Shown one piece after another: positions 7,115-14,472 of a DNA stretch of 15,337 bases. Below the pieces are notes generated by a model, which saw nothing but the letters and a program-made list of their open reading frames with translations, searched no databases and had not been told where the DNA came from. The stretch covers positions 4,377 through 19,713 of the forward strand of contig PLNZ01000094.1 in the NCBI GenBank assembly GCA_003142915.1, in the 5' to 3' direction. Positions within the stretch are counted from its first letter, which is position 1, and each line of letters opens with the position of its first letter. Position numbers and translations under genes: made by a program. The stretch is from Ignavibacteriales bacterium (GTDB lineage: Bacteria; Bacteroidota; Ignavibacteria; Ignavibacteriales; Ignavibacteriaceae).

Positions 7115-8191
7115 ATGAAAAAAATTGAACTCATATTAAAAAACTTATTGCTTAGAATTCTGCTTTTATTAAAAGGTAAATCAAACCTTCCTGTAAAAAA
7201 CTCTTTTGATGAAAATTCTAAAATATTATTTATAAGGCTTAACCGTATAGGCGATGCGTTAGTAACCACTCCATTGCTTCATGAAATAAAGCGGTCGTTG
7301 AAGAGTAAAATTTATGTTTTAGCCGATAGGAAAAATTTTACCGCTTATACCAATAATCAGGATATCGATAAGCTAGTAATATTTGAAAAAGGAGTTAAAG
7401 GCTTCTTAGATATTTTAAGATTCATAAAAGATAATAATATTGATACAGTTGTTGATCTGCATGATGATGTTTCCACAACGGTCAGCTTTCTAATTGCATT
7501 ATGCAATGCGCAAAATAAATTTGGATTGGAGAAAGAGAACAAAAATATCTACACACGTACAATACCAAAGCCCGATAGCAATATCCACCATGTTGTTGAC
7601 AGAGTTATGGAGATATCGAAATTGTTTAATATACAGCCTGATAAGTCACGGATAAAACTGCACTATTATCTTGATAAAGCATCCATCGAGAATGCGGATA
7701 AGTTTATTTCAGGGAAGTTTGGACAAAATAAATTCTTAGCCGGTATAAATATTTCTGCTGGCAGCGATGCAAGGTTTTGGGGTATAGATAATTTCAAAAG
7801 CCTGTTAGGCTATTTATCAAATTATGATATAAATATTTTATTGTTATCATCTCCAAAAGATTCCAAAGCCGCCGTTAAGATAGCCGGTAAGGAGTATAAC
7901 TATTTTTATTCAAATAATTTCAGCGAGTTTGCAGCAGTTATTTCAAAACTTGATTTGCTTTTCACACCCGATACTGCCGCTGTTCATCTTGCTTCGGCAT
8001 TCGGTATTTCTACATTTGGAATTTTCGTAAAATACAACACGCAGGATCTTATTTGGTCGCCGTATAAGACAAAGTTTGATTGCATTGTTACAACCGGTCA
8101 TAACTTATGCGGTATTACTGTTGAACAGGTAACCGCAGGGTTAAAACCGTTTCTTGAAACAATAATATTGGAATATAATGCTGTTAAATGA
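7115..8191 (+). CDS. GT9 glycosyltransferase, second heptosyltransferase-like protein
   Basis: A second member of the ADP-heptose:LPS heptosyltransferase family, clearly diverged from the first. After a short hydrophobic, possibly membrane-associating N-terminus (residues 4-19), the protein has ILFIRLNRIGDALVTTPLL with Asp47 in the catalytic-base position, and LLFTPDTAAVHLASAFGISTFGIF around Asp286 as the donor-binding signature. It lacks the cysteine cluster seen in the first GT9 protein. Length is 358 residues. The stop codon overlaps the start of the homocysteine methyltransferase gene by 14 bp, so the two are co-translated. No SD is visible. Acceptor and donor sugars cannot be read from the sequence; a role in envelope polysaccharide assembly is inferred from the family and from kdsC nearby. 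Confidence 0.88.
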   Translation: MKKIELILKNLLLRILLLLKGKSNLPVKNSFDENSKILFIRLNRIGDALVTTPLLHEIKRSLKSKIYVLADRKNFTAYTNNQDIDKLVIFEKGVKGFLDILRFIKDNNIDTVVDLHDDVSTTVSFLIALCNAQNKFGLEKENKNIYTRTIPKPDSNIHHVVDRVMEISKLFNIQPDKSRIKLHYYLDKASIENADKFISGKFGQNKFLAGINISAGSDARFWGIDNFKSLLGYLSNYDINILLLSSPKDSKAAVKIAGKEYNYFYSNNFSEFAAVISKLDLLFTPDTAAVHLASAFGISTFGIFVKYNTQDLIWSPYKTKFDCIVTTGHNLCGITVEQVTAGLKPFLETIILEYNAVK

Positions 8192-9071
8192 CGTAAATCC
8201 TTTTCCCTTATCAACAAGAAGAAACAGGCCTTTAATTTTAGACGGCGCTATGGGCAGCTTATTGCAGCAGATGGGTGCTAAAGTTAATAACAAAATGTGG
8301 ATGTCATTGATAAATTTAAATAAGCCTGAAATGGTTCTGAACGCACATGAGCAATACATAAAGGCAGGAGCAGATATAATTACTACCAATACTTTCAGGA
8401 CAAATCCTATTGCCGTAAATAAATACGGCAAGAGTATAAATATTCAAAAGCTTGTAAGAGAAAGTGTGGGTCTTGCGATGGCAGCGGCTAAGGATTTACC
8501 TGTTTTTATAGCAGGCTCAAATCCTCCTGCTGAAGATTGCTACCAGTATGAACGGAAAGTATCTATTAAAGAGCTTAAAGCAAATCACTTTAAACATATT
8601 GATCTGCTGATGGAAAGCGGATGTAATTTCATCTTAAATGAAACGCAGAATCATTTTGATGAAATAAAAATAATTTGTAATTATTGCAGTAAAAATAATG
8701 TTCCGTATGTTTTAAGTATTTTCTTTGATGAATATTATAAGTTGTATTCCGGTGAAAACATCAGCGATGTTTTAAAATATATTATTGATTATTTCCCTCT
8801 TGCTATTGGTATAAACTGTGTAAAGCCCCATACATTTCTAAAATATTTTAACCGTTTGAAAATAAATTACAATTGGGGACTTTATTTAAATTGCGGCAAA
8901 GGAGAATTTGCCAACATAAATATTGTATCCGGAGTTACTCCAAATGGATATTTAAGCACGATAAAAAAAGCTTTAATCAAATCACCTTCATTTGTCGGCG
9001 CTTGCTGCGGTTCAACACCTGCACATATAAAAATGATAAAAGAATTTTTAGATGAAAAACATAAAAATTAA
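8178..9071 (+). CDS. Homocysteine S-methyltransferase-family protein
   Basis: Expected to transfer a methyl group to the zinc-bound thiol of homocysteine, forming methionine, in the cytoplasm. The fold markers are LILDGAMGSLLQQMG near the N-terminus, ADIITTNTFRTNP, FILNETQN, and the three zinc ligands: Cys214 in GINCVKP plus Cys276 and Cys277 in GACCGSTPAHI. Length (297) fits a stand-alone homocysteine-binding domain, as in MmuM or betaine-homocysteine methyltransferase, without the folate and cobalamin modules of MetH. The methyl donor is unknown: S-methylmethionine, betaine or a partner protein are all possible. The start overlaps the GT9 stop by 14 bp and the stop overlaps ispE by 20 bp, so it sits inside an operon with no other methionine gene. 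Confidence 0.88.
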   Translation: MLLNDVNPFPLSTRRNRPLILDGAMGSLLQQMGAKVNNKMWMSLINLNKPEMVLNAHEQYIKAGADIITTNTFRTNPIAVNKYGKSINIQKLVRESVGLAMAAAKDLPVFIAGSNPPAEDCYQYERKVSIKELKANHFKHIDLLMESGCNFILNETQNHFDEIKIICNYCSKNNVPYVLSIFFDEYYKLYSGENISDVLKYIIDYFPLAIGINCVKPHTFLKYFNRLKINYNWGLYLNCGKGEFANINIVSGVTPNGYLSTIKKALIKSPSFVGACCGSTPAHIKMIKEFLDEKHKN

Positions 9072-9879
9072 AACGTATGCCAAAATTAATATTGGCTTGA
9101 ACATAATAAACAAAAGGCCGGACGGCTATCACAATATTGAAACTATATTTTACCCCATAAATATATTTGATAACATTACATTTGAACTGTCGGATGCTTT
9201 TTCTATAGAATCAAACAATAGTCAATTGGTTAAGGAAGACGGTAATTCCATAATAAAAGCAGTGCATATATTGGAAAAAGAAACCGGAAATAAATTAAAT
9301 GTAAAAGTTTTTTTAGAAAAGAATATCCCCATAGGCGCCGGTATGGGCGGGGGCAGTTCCGACGGCGCTGCCGCATTAATGGCATTAAATAATTTATTCG
9401 ATCTAAAACTTAATCAAAATAAGCTGAAAGAATTAGCCCTGCAAATAGGTTCCGATGCGCCGTATTTTATAAATCCCGTTCCTTCCATTGCGCAGTCGCG
9501 CGGTGAAGTGTTAAAGGAAATAAAATTTAATATACCTTACCCTGTTTTAATAATAAACCCAGGAATTCACATATCAACCAAATGGGCATATGAAAATCTC
9601 ATTCCGGATATGCCGCATAAAAACATAAGCGAGATACCCGAATTGGATAAAATTGATTTCCGTGAACTAAAAAATATTCTCACAAATGATTTTGAAAAAG
9701 TTGTCTTCCCTAAATTTCCCGAAATAGAAAATATTAAGATTCAGCTTTATGATTCGGGAGCAATATTTGCCTTAATGACGGGCAGCGGATCAACAGCGTA
9801 TGGTATCTTCCCGGACTCAATGATGGCTGAAAATGCTAAAGAAAAATTCCCCGAAAATTATTTTAGATTTATTTCTTAG
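9052..9879 (+). CDS. ispE: 4-diphosphocytidyl-2-C-methyl-D-erythritol kinase
   Basis: Phosphorylates CDP-methylerythritol in the MEP route to isoprenoid precursors, using ATP. It is a GHMP kinase. The N-terminal KTYAKINIGLNI contains the conserved active-site Lys11. The glycine-rich ATP loop PIGAGMGGGSSDGAAAL spans residues 93-109. GSDAPYFI carries Asp135 in the catalytic-base position, and MTGSGSTAYGIF near the C-terminus is the third GHMP motif. Length (275) is typical. The start codon lies inside the end of the methyltransferase gene (20-bp overlap), so translation is probably coupled. The gene ends facing ldcA across a folded repeat. Confidence 0.95.
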   Translation: MKNIKIKTYAKINIGLNIINKRPDGYHNIETIFYPINIFDNITFELSDAFSIESNNSQLVKEDGNSIIKAVHILEKETGNKLNVKVFLEKNIPIGAGMGGGSSDGAAALMALNNLFDLKLNQNKLKELALQIGSDAPYFINPVPSIAQSRGEVLKEIKFNIPYPVLIINPGIHISTKWAYENLIPDMPHKNISEIPELDKIDFRELKNILTNDFEKVVFPKFPEIENIKIQLYDSGAIFALMTGSGSTAYGIFPDSMMAENAKEKFPENYFRFIS

Positions 9880-9891
9880 TGGTCGTAGTGC

Positions 9892-9992
9892 TTTAGTGGT
9901 AAAATGCCTTCACCACTCCCGAAGGGATCACTATGTGATTAGACACTCATAACAGTGATGGCTTTGCCATAAGATCACGAAGGAACACTAAA
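9892..9992. repeat. Folded intergenic repeat between convergent ispE and ldcA
   Basis: Almost the entire gap can fold. An outer stem TTTAGTG (9892-9898) with CACTAAA (9986-9992) and an inner stem CCTTC (9907-9911) with GAAGG (9979-9983) enclose two hairpins: ATCAC-TAT-GTGAT (9927-9939), and GTGAT..GGC-TTT-GCC..ATCAC (9955-9978), which contains the perfect ATGGC-TTT-GCCAT. TAGTG is also repeated directly at 9877, 9886 and 9894. The likely roles are a bidirectional terminator or a small REP/MITE-type repeat. There is no T-tract typical of an intrinsic terminator. Confidence 0.6.
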
Positions 9993-10002
9993 TAATAATC
10001 TC

Positions 10003-10944
10003 TCAGCTAACTGCACTTTCTGCTATCTCTAAATAATTTCTTGATGCGTTTAATTTTACCATAATTCCAATAGGAATGGTTATGCTGTCTTTAATATGTC
10101 CGTGCTTAAGATTATAGATAACCGGAATTTTGAGGCTCTCAAAATAATCTGCAATAACTTCACCAAGGGTTAAAGTTCTTTTAGCCGGATCTGTTTCATT
10201 GCAATCAGTAAATGCGCCTAAAATAACTCCCTTAACCTGGTTGAAGACCTTTGCAAGTCTTAGCTGGTTAAGCATTCTATCTATCCTATATGGCACTTCG
10301 CTCACTTCCTCTATTAAAAGAATTTTATCTTTTAATTCCGGAAGATAATTTGTACCAACAAGCGACGACAGTAATGATAAATTTCCCCCTGCAATTCTTC
10401 CTTTGGATACCCCCTTAACTAAGGTAAAGATTTTTTCATCATCGGGCTGATGTATTTTCCCAATTTTTTTATTGGATGTAACCATAGCCCAAAATATCTC
10501 TTCGGTAAAACTGCTTACTTCATCTGCAAAATCTACTGCAAGCATTGGCCCGGCAAAAGTAATAAGTCCGGTTTTGCTTAATATTGCCATCTGCAATGCG
10601 GTTATATCGCTATGCCCGACGAATATTTTTGGATTATCCTTAATTAATTTATAATCAATTTTATCAAGCAGACGCGTTGAGCCATAGCCTCCTCTTATAC
10701 ACATTATGGCATTAATATATTTCCTATTAAACATATAGTGAAAGTCATCCGCTCTCTCATCATCATTCCCCGCTAAATAGCCGTGAGTTTTGCCTACATT
10801 TTTCCCAACTTCAACTTTATATCCGATTTTTTCAAGATACTTCACCCCAAATTCAACATTTGTAAAATCATCTGTCGAAGAAGCCGGAGAAATAATTCCT
10901 ATAACATCCCCTTTAGAAAGTTTTTTGGGCTTAATAATTTTCAT
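10003..10944 (-). CDS. ldcA: LD-carboxypeptidase, peptidase family S66
   Basis: Murein-recycling peptidase that cleaves the terminal D-alanine from L,D-linked tetrapeptides. The Ser-Glu-His triad of family S66 can be placed: Ser112 in the nucleophile elbow VGHSDITALQ, Glu212 in LLIEEVSE, and His283 in HGHIKDS. Other family features are VIGIISPAS at the N-terminus, GYLAGNDDERADDFH, and CIRGGYGSTRLLD. Length (313) is standard. No signal peptide is seen, consistent with a cytoplasmic recycling enzyme. The ATG at 10944 starts MKIIKPKKLSKGDVIGI, as expected. It is transcribed toward ispE and away from kdsC; no operon partner is visible. Related S66 proteins (microcin immunity MccF) share the fold, so the exact substrate is inferred. 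Confidence 0.92.
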   Translation of the reverse strand: MKIIKPKKLSKGDVIGIISPASSTDDFTNVEFGVKYLEKIGYKVEVGKNVGKTHGYLAGNDDERADDFHYMFNRKYINAIMCIRGGYGSTRLLDKIDYKLIKDNPKIFVGHSDITALQMAILSKTGLITFAGPMLAVDFADEVSSFTEEIFWAMVTSNKKIGKIHQPDDEKIFTLVKGVSKGRIAGGNLSLLSSLVGTNYLPELKDKILLIEEVSEVPYRIDRMLNQLRLAKVFNQVKGVILGAFTDCNETDPAKRTLTLGEVIADYFESLKIPVIYNLKHGHIKDSITIPIGIMVKLNASRNYLEIAESAVS

Positions 10945-11219
10945 AAATTCCCACTAAAATTAATTTATAATTGTGCTGTTTAATATTTTAATGTATTAAA
11001 ACTGTTTCACAGTAACCGGCAGACAGAGGCGAATAAGCAAAACGGTTATTAAATTTTGATTCTCTTTTGTAACCTATTACTTTTACACGAAGTTTTTGCG
11101 AAAGTAATAGATTATCCAACACGAAATATTTTTAATTATTTCAATATTCTATGACAACTTAAAAAAAATTGCGGCAATAATTAATTTTTTTTAAATAACT
11201 ATGATTAGGAAACGTTATT
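10945..11219. other. Divergent intergenic region between ldcA and kdsC
   Basis: This 275-bp AT-rich gap must hold the promoters of both genes, but no convincing promoter pair could be picked. It holds two dyads: ACTGT-TTC-ACAGT (11001-11013) and the larger one listed separately at 11074-11110. No coding frame worth reporting was found. Confidence 0.6.
11074..11110. repeat. 10-bp perfect inverted repeat upstream of kdsC
   Basis: CTATTACTTT (11074-11083) and AAAGTAATAG (11101-11110) are exact complements around a 17-nt loop, 109 bp before the kdsC start. It could be a regulator site, a leader hairpin or a relic of a small repeat. No function can be assigned. Confidence 0.5.
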
Positions 11220-11747
11220 ATGAACCCAACTAACAAATTGAAAAATAACAAGTTATCACTAAAGAATAAAGCGTCGGCAATAAAATTATTACTAACCGAT
11301 AACGACGGCGTTCTGACGGATACCGGTGTATATTATTCCGCAAAAGGAGAAGAATTTAAGAGATTTTCCATCCGCGATGGAATGGGAGTGGAGCGTCTTC
11401 TTGAACTTGCAGGTGTGGAAACCGGCATTATTACCGGGGAAAAATCGGAAAGTGTGCTCAAAAGAGCCGAAAAACTTAAAATTAAAGAGCTTTATCTGGG
11501 TGTTAAGAACAAGGAAGTGCTTTTACATAAAATTTTAAAGATAAAACGTTTAAAAAAAGAAAATGTAGCCTTTATCGGGGATGATGTGAATGATTATAGT
11601 CTGCTTAAAGCAGTCGGTTTTTCTGCCTCTCCTGCCGATGGTATTCAGGAAATCAGGGATATTGTAGATTATGTCTGCAAAAATAAAGGCGGAAACGGCG
11701 CATTCAGGGAAGTGGCAGAGTTGATAATTAAATTTAAATTAGAATAG
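11220..11747 (+). CDS. kdsC: KDO-8-phosphate phosphatase (HAD superfamily)
   Basis: Removes phosphate from 3-deoxy-D-manno-octulosonate 8-phosphate in synthesis of Kdo, the inner-core sugar of lipopolysaccharide. It is a capless HAD phosphatase of 175 residues, the usual KdsC size. Motif I is LLLTDNDGVLTD with nucleophile Asp27 and acid/base Asp29, followed by KGEEFKRFSIRDGMGVERL, very characteristic of KdsC. Motif II is GIITGEKS, and motif IV is FIGDDVND with Asp121 and Asp122. The C-terminal GGNGAFREVAELI is also typical. A weak AGGA (11207-11210) lies 9 nt before the ATG. The gene stands alone: its pathway partners kdsA, kdsB and kdsD are not in the window. A related phosphatase in sialic-acid-like pathways is the main alternative. 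Confidence 0.9.
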   Translation: MNPTNKLKNNKLSLKNKASAIKLLLTDNDGVLTDTGVYYSAKGEEFKRFSIRDGMGVERLLELAGVETGIITGEKSESVLKRAEKLKIKELYLGVKNKEVLLHKILKIKRLKKENVAFIGDDVNDYSLLKAVGFSASPADGIQEIRDIVDYVCKNKGGNGAFREVAELIIKFKLE

Positions 11748-12029
11748 TGGGTTGATAAGAAATCTAAATCTAATCATTAGCCTTTATATAAGATTATTCT
11801 ATTATCTTTACAAAACTGACTTCACTAAATTTCTAAGTGAATTTACTTGCATTTCTTAACTTATTTGCTTTTGTTTGTCCTTCTGTCTTAATAATTTATG
11901 TCGTTTTAAATTCATATTTTTAACGGTTCACGCCTCTTATAAACGTGTCTTTAATTGCATATATATACATTGTAATTTAACAATTTCATAATATTTAGCA
12001 ATTTATTTGTATCCTTATACATTTTTTAA
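11748..12029. other. AT-rich intergenic region, no gene seen
   Basis: The gap between kdsC and the arg promoter is very AT-rich. The only structure noted is a hairpin, TTCACT (11821-11826) with AGTGAA (11836-11841) around a 9-nt loop, about 75 bp after the kdsC stop. It lacks a following T-tract, so it is a poor terminator candidate. No coding frame was supported on either strand. Confidence 0.6.
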
Positions 12030-12058
12030 TTGACAAATAATATTTTTTATTTTATATT
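12030..12058 (+). promoter_or_regulatory. Sigma70-type promoter of the arg operon
   Basis: TTGACA (12030-12035) is followed after exactly 17 bp by TATATT (12053-12058), a near-consensus pair. The start site is expected around 12064-12067, giving a leader of about 170 nt before argC. AT-rich sequence produces many chance -10 matches, but an exact TTGACA at optimal spacing is uncommon. Confidence 0.65.
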
Positions 12059-12066
12059 TACTTTCG

Positions 12067-12165
12067 ATGAAATCGTATTATTTACATATAATTAAACAGA
12101 AAAACAGCCATGTTTTTCAATACCCTCAAAGCATCCGCCGCATGCCGCGTCCCCGTATGGGGTAA
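12067..12165 (+). CDS. Candidate arginine-rich leader peptide of the arg operon
   Basis: A 32-codon frame (ATG 12067, TAA 12163-12165) lies inside the argC leader. Its end reads SIRRMPRPRMG, with four Arg codons (CGC CGC at 12136-12141, CGT at 12148 and 12154) in seven codons. A cluster of codons for the pathway's own product, upstream of the biosynthetic operon, is the hallmark of ribosome-mediated attenuation. The last two Arg codons lie just before or inside the 5' arm of a hairpin that can precede a T8 tract. Against it: no SD, and if the promoter at 12030 is right the ATG is almost at the transcript start, so it would be nearly leaderless. A second frame (12110-12187) overlaps it and has better upstream context. 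Translation is unproven. Confidence 0.4.
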   Translation: MKSYYLHIIKQKNSHVFQYPQSIRRMPRPRMG

Positions 12166-12187
12166 AATATTCTCTACCAGTAAATAG
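12110..12187 (+). CDS. Alternative short leader frame overlapping the arginine-rich one
   Basis: A 25-codon frame (ATG 12110, TAG 12185-12187) in a different frame of the same leader, with KASAACRVPVWGK in its middle. Its ATG is about 45 nt inside the predicted transcript and follows an A-rich stretch, the kind of start context common where SD sites are rare. It has a single Arg codon (CGC 12146-12148). A ribosome paused there would cover the GGGG at 12159-12162, and one at its stop would cover the 3' arm of the hairpin. Only one of the two leader frames needs to be real. Confidence 0.35.
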   Translation: MFFNTLKASAACRVPVWGKIFSTSK

Positions 12188-12203
12188 GTCCCATGTTTTT
12201 TTT
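12151..12203 (+). promoter_or_regulatory. Mutually exclusive hairpins and T8 tract in the arg leader
   Basis: CCCC-GTAT-GGGG (12151-12162) forms a short hairpin. The same GGGG can pair downstream: GTATGGGGT (12155-12163) with GGTCCCATGT (within 12187-12196), mixing five standard and several G-U pairs. That stem is followed by eight T (12196-12203), which resembles an intrinsic terminator upstream of argC. The stem is weak and its loop long (24 nt), so terminator function is tentative. The surrounding 12131-12163 is a GC-rich island in AT-rich sequence. Confidence 0.35.
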
Positions 12204-12222
12204 GTATAAATATAAATATTAA

Positions 12223-12228
12223 AAGGAG
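12223..12228 (+). promoter_or_regulatory. Strong Shine-Dalgarno site of argC
   Basis: AAGGAG at 12223-12228, 9 nt before the argC ATG. Most other genes in the window lack such a site, so it fixes this start well. Confidence 0.8.
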
Positions 12229-12237
12229 TTTTTTATT

Positions 12238-13272
12238 ATGATTTCTGTAGGCATTCTTGGCGGCAGCGGCTACGCAGGAAAGAAATTACTGCAATTCTGC
12301 AATTCTCATCCTTTTGTAAGCGAATATAAGGTATATGGACTTAAATCCGCAGGAACTTCGTTATCGGGGATTTTCCCTGAGCTAACTGACCAGATAACGG
12401 ATTCTAAGGTTGAAAGTATTGAAAATATGTCAAATTCTCACGATTTATACTTTATTGCCCTGCCCAACGGCGAAGCGCTAAAATATGTTCCTGCAATCAT
12501 TAAAAACGGCAAGAAAGTAATTGATCTCGGCGGGGATTACAGGCTTGATACTAAAGAAGAATACGAAAAATGGTACGGCATTACTCATACTTCATCCAAT
12601 TTATTGAATCAAAAGCTGTATGGTTTAGCCGATTATTACGGAACTAAATATTCAAACATCAATTTAATTGCAAATGCGGGCTGCTACCCTACGGCAACTT
12701 TATTGGGGCTTCTGCCTTTTGCTGCCGGTTTTGGCGATGAAATAATTTCCGCAAGCACTATTGCTTATTCGGGAACAAGCGGCGCAGGTAAAAATCCAAA
12801 ACAGGAACTTTTGATGGCAGAAATGGATGGAGATGTTTCCGCTTATAATGTAAATAAGCACAGGCATCAGCCGGAAATTTTACAGACGTTAAAAAAATTA
12901 GGGTTTAACTCCCCATTTTCTTTTACAACACATTTACTTCCTGCGTCTGTTGGAATTTATACTACTACATCCGTACATTTGAAAAATAATATTGATGAAA
13001 AGACTATTAAAAACTATTATAAATCATTTTATGAAAATTCTCCGTTTGTTAGACTGCGGGATGTGCCGCCTCACATGACTTGGGTTATTAATACTAACTA
13101 TTGCGATATAAATATTTCCATTAAAGAAAAAGTTATGATTATTACTTCAACTATTGATAACTTAATTAAAGGCGCTTCCGGTCAGGCTGTTCAGAATATG
13201 AATAAGCTTTTCGGTTTGGAAGAGGGGCTTGGAATAAAATCTCAGGGAGCTAAAAATGTATCAGTTTATTAA
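12238..13272 (+). CDS. argC: N-acetyl-gamma-glutamyl-phosphate reductase
   Basis: Third step of arginine synthesis: NADPH-dependent reduction of N-acetylglutamyl phosphate to the semialdehyde. The N-terminal nucleotide-binding loop ILGGSGYAG spans residues 6-14. The catalytic cysteine is Cys149 in NAGCYPTA. GTSGAGK and the KHRHQPEI block (about residues 207-214), which carries the conserved histidines, follow. Length (344) is normal. It is the first gene of the operon, preceded by a consensus SD and a structured leader, and its end overlaps argJ by 17 bp. Expression is probably controlled in the leader (see the candidate attenuator); an ArgR site was not convincingly found. Confidence 0.97.
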   Translation: MISVGILGGSGYAGKKLLQFCNSHPFVSEYKVYGLKSAGTSLSGIFPELTDQITDSKVESIENMSNSHDLYFIALPNGEALKYVPAIIKNGKKVIDLGGDYRLDTKEEYEKWYGITHTSSNLLNQKLYGLADYYGTKYSNINLIANAGCYPTATLLGLLPFAAGFGDEIISASTIAYSGTSGAGKNPKQELLMAEMDGDVSAYNVNKHRHQPEILQTLKKLGFNSPFSFTTHLLPASVGIYTTTSVHLKNNIDEKTIKNYYKSFYENSPFVRLRDVPPHMTWVINTNYCDINISIKEKVMIITSTIDNLIKGASGQAVQNMNKLFGLEEGLGIKSQGAKNVSVY

Positions 13273-14467
13273 GAACGGCTCCGTTACAAGCACAAAAGGC
13301 TTTAAAGCCGCCGGAATACATTGCGGCGTAAAAGAAAAAAGTAAAAAACTTGACCTTGCTCTCATCTATTCTGCAGAACCTTGCACTGTTGTGGGAACTT
13401 ATACTCTTAATAAGGTTAAAGCTGCTCCCCTTCTTATTTCACGGGATACCGTTAAGAAAAGCAAATATGTTAAAGCTGTCGTTGTTAATTCGGGCAATGC
13501 AAACGCGTGCACCGGCGAAGAAGGCTATCTTGATGCGCTTGATATGCAAAAAAAATGCGCTGAGGGATTGAATATTAGACAACATGAAGTCTTAATTGCA
13601 TCTACGGGTGTTATAGGACAAAAATTGCCTCTTAATAAGATTATAAGCGGTATTGATAAAATTATTCCGAGACTTTCCACAAAGGGCGGAATTGACGCTG
13701 CAAATGCTATAATGACTACTGATTTAAAAGTGAAATCTTATGCCCTTAAAGTTAAGCTTGCTTCCGGTAATGTTACAATCGGCGCTATATGCAAAGGCAG
13801 CGGGATGATTATGCCTAATATGGCAACCATGCTGGCATTCATTTCCACCGATGCAAAAATAAGTAAATCGGTTTTGTACGATATCCTTTTAGAATCGGTT
13901 AAAAAGAGCTTCAACAAAATATCGGTTGACGGTGATACAAGTACTAACGATATGGTTATTTTGCTGGCTAACGGGGCTTCAGATATTTTAATTGAAAAAA
14001 ATTCCCGTGACTATAATTTGTTTAAAGACGCTCTTGACGTTATCTGCATTAAGATGGCTAAATCAATCGTTTCTGATGGCGAAGGCGCAACAAAGCTTAT
14101 TACAATAAATGTAAAGCACGCTAAGTCAGAAAAAGAAGCCGATATTGTTGCTAAATCTATTTCAAATTCTCCTTTAGTTAAAACAGCGTTCTACGGCGGC
14201 GATGCAAATTGGGGCAGGATTTTAAGTGCTGCCGGGCAAAGCGGCGCCGATATTGACCCGGCAAAAGTTTCTATCAGCTTTGATAAACTTCCCGTTTTAC
14301 TTCCCAATTACAAACTTGTAATTGATGAAGTAAAAGCTGCAAAGATACTTGCAAAGCCTGAAATTTCCGTCACTATCGATCTTGGAAACGGTTTAAAAGA
14401 AAGCACATGGTGGATGTGCGACCTTTCCGAAGATTATGTAAAAATTAATGCCAATTATAGAACTTAG
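13256..14467 (+). CDS. argJ: Glutamate N-acetyltransferase / ornithine acetyltransferase
   Basis: Moves the acetyl group from N-acetylornithine to glutamate, regenerating N-acetylglutamate (cyclic pathway). Some family members also use acetyl-CoA. The precursor cleaves itself between Ala and Thr in the motif MPNMATML, where Thr191 becomes the N-terminal nucleophile of the beta chain. This motif is intact, preceded by CKGSGMI. Other family features are VVNSGNANACTG near residue 85, the TxGVIG oxyanion region (STGVIGQKL), and FYGGDANWGRI in the beta chain. Length (403) is standard. AGGGAG (13244-13249) lies 6 nt before the ATG, and the 17-bp overlap with argC implies coupled translation. Whether it is mono- or bifunctional cannot be read from sequence. 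Confidence 0.96.
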   Translation: MYQFIKNGSVTSTKGFKAAGIHCGVKEKSKKLDLALIYSAEPCTVVGTYTLNKVKAAPLLISRDTVKKSKYVKAVVVNSGNANACTGEEGYLDALDMQKKCAEGLNIRQHEVLIASTGVIGQKLPLNKIISGIDKIIPRLSTKGGIDAANAIMTTDLKVKSYALKVKLASGNVTIGAICKGSGMIMPNMATMLAFISTDAKISKSVLYDILLESVKKSFNKISVDGDTSTNDMVILLANGASDILIEKNSRDYNLFKDALDVICIKMAKSIVSDGEGATKLITINVKHAKSEKEADIVAKSISNSPLVKTAFYGGDANWGRILSAAGQSGADIDPAKVSISFDKLPVLLPNYKLVIDEVKAAKILAKPEISVTIDLGNGLKESTWWMCDLSEDYVKINANYRT

Positions 14468-14472
14468 GCAAC

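Noticed and set aside
8141..8431. 96-codon minus-strand frame across the GT9/methyltransferase junction
   Set aside because: It covers the ends of two clearly real plus-strand genes and has no family resemblance.
11834..11852. Possible ArgR box (AGTGAATTTACTTGCATT) upstream of the arg operon
   Set aside because: It matches the E. coli consensus only partly, is single, and lies about 180 bp upstream of the -35 element.
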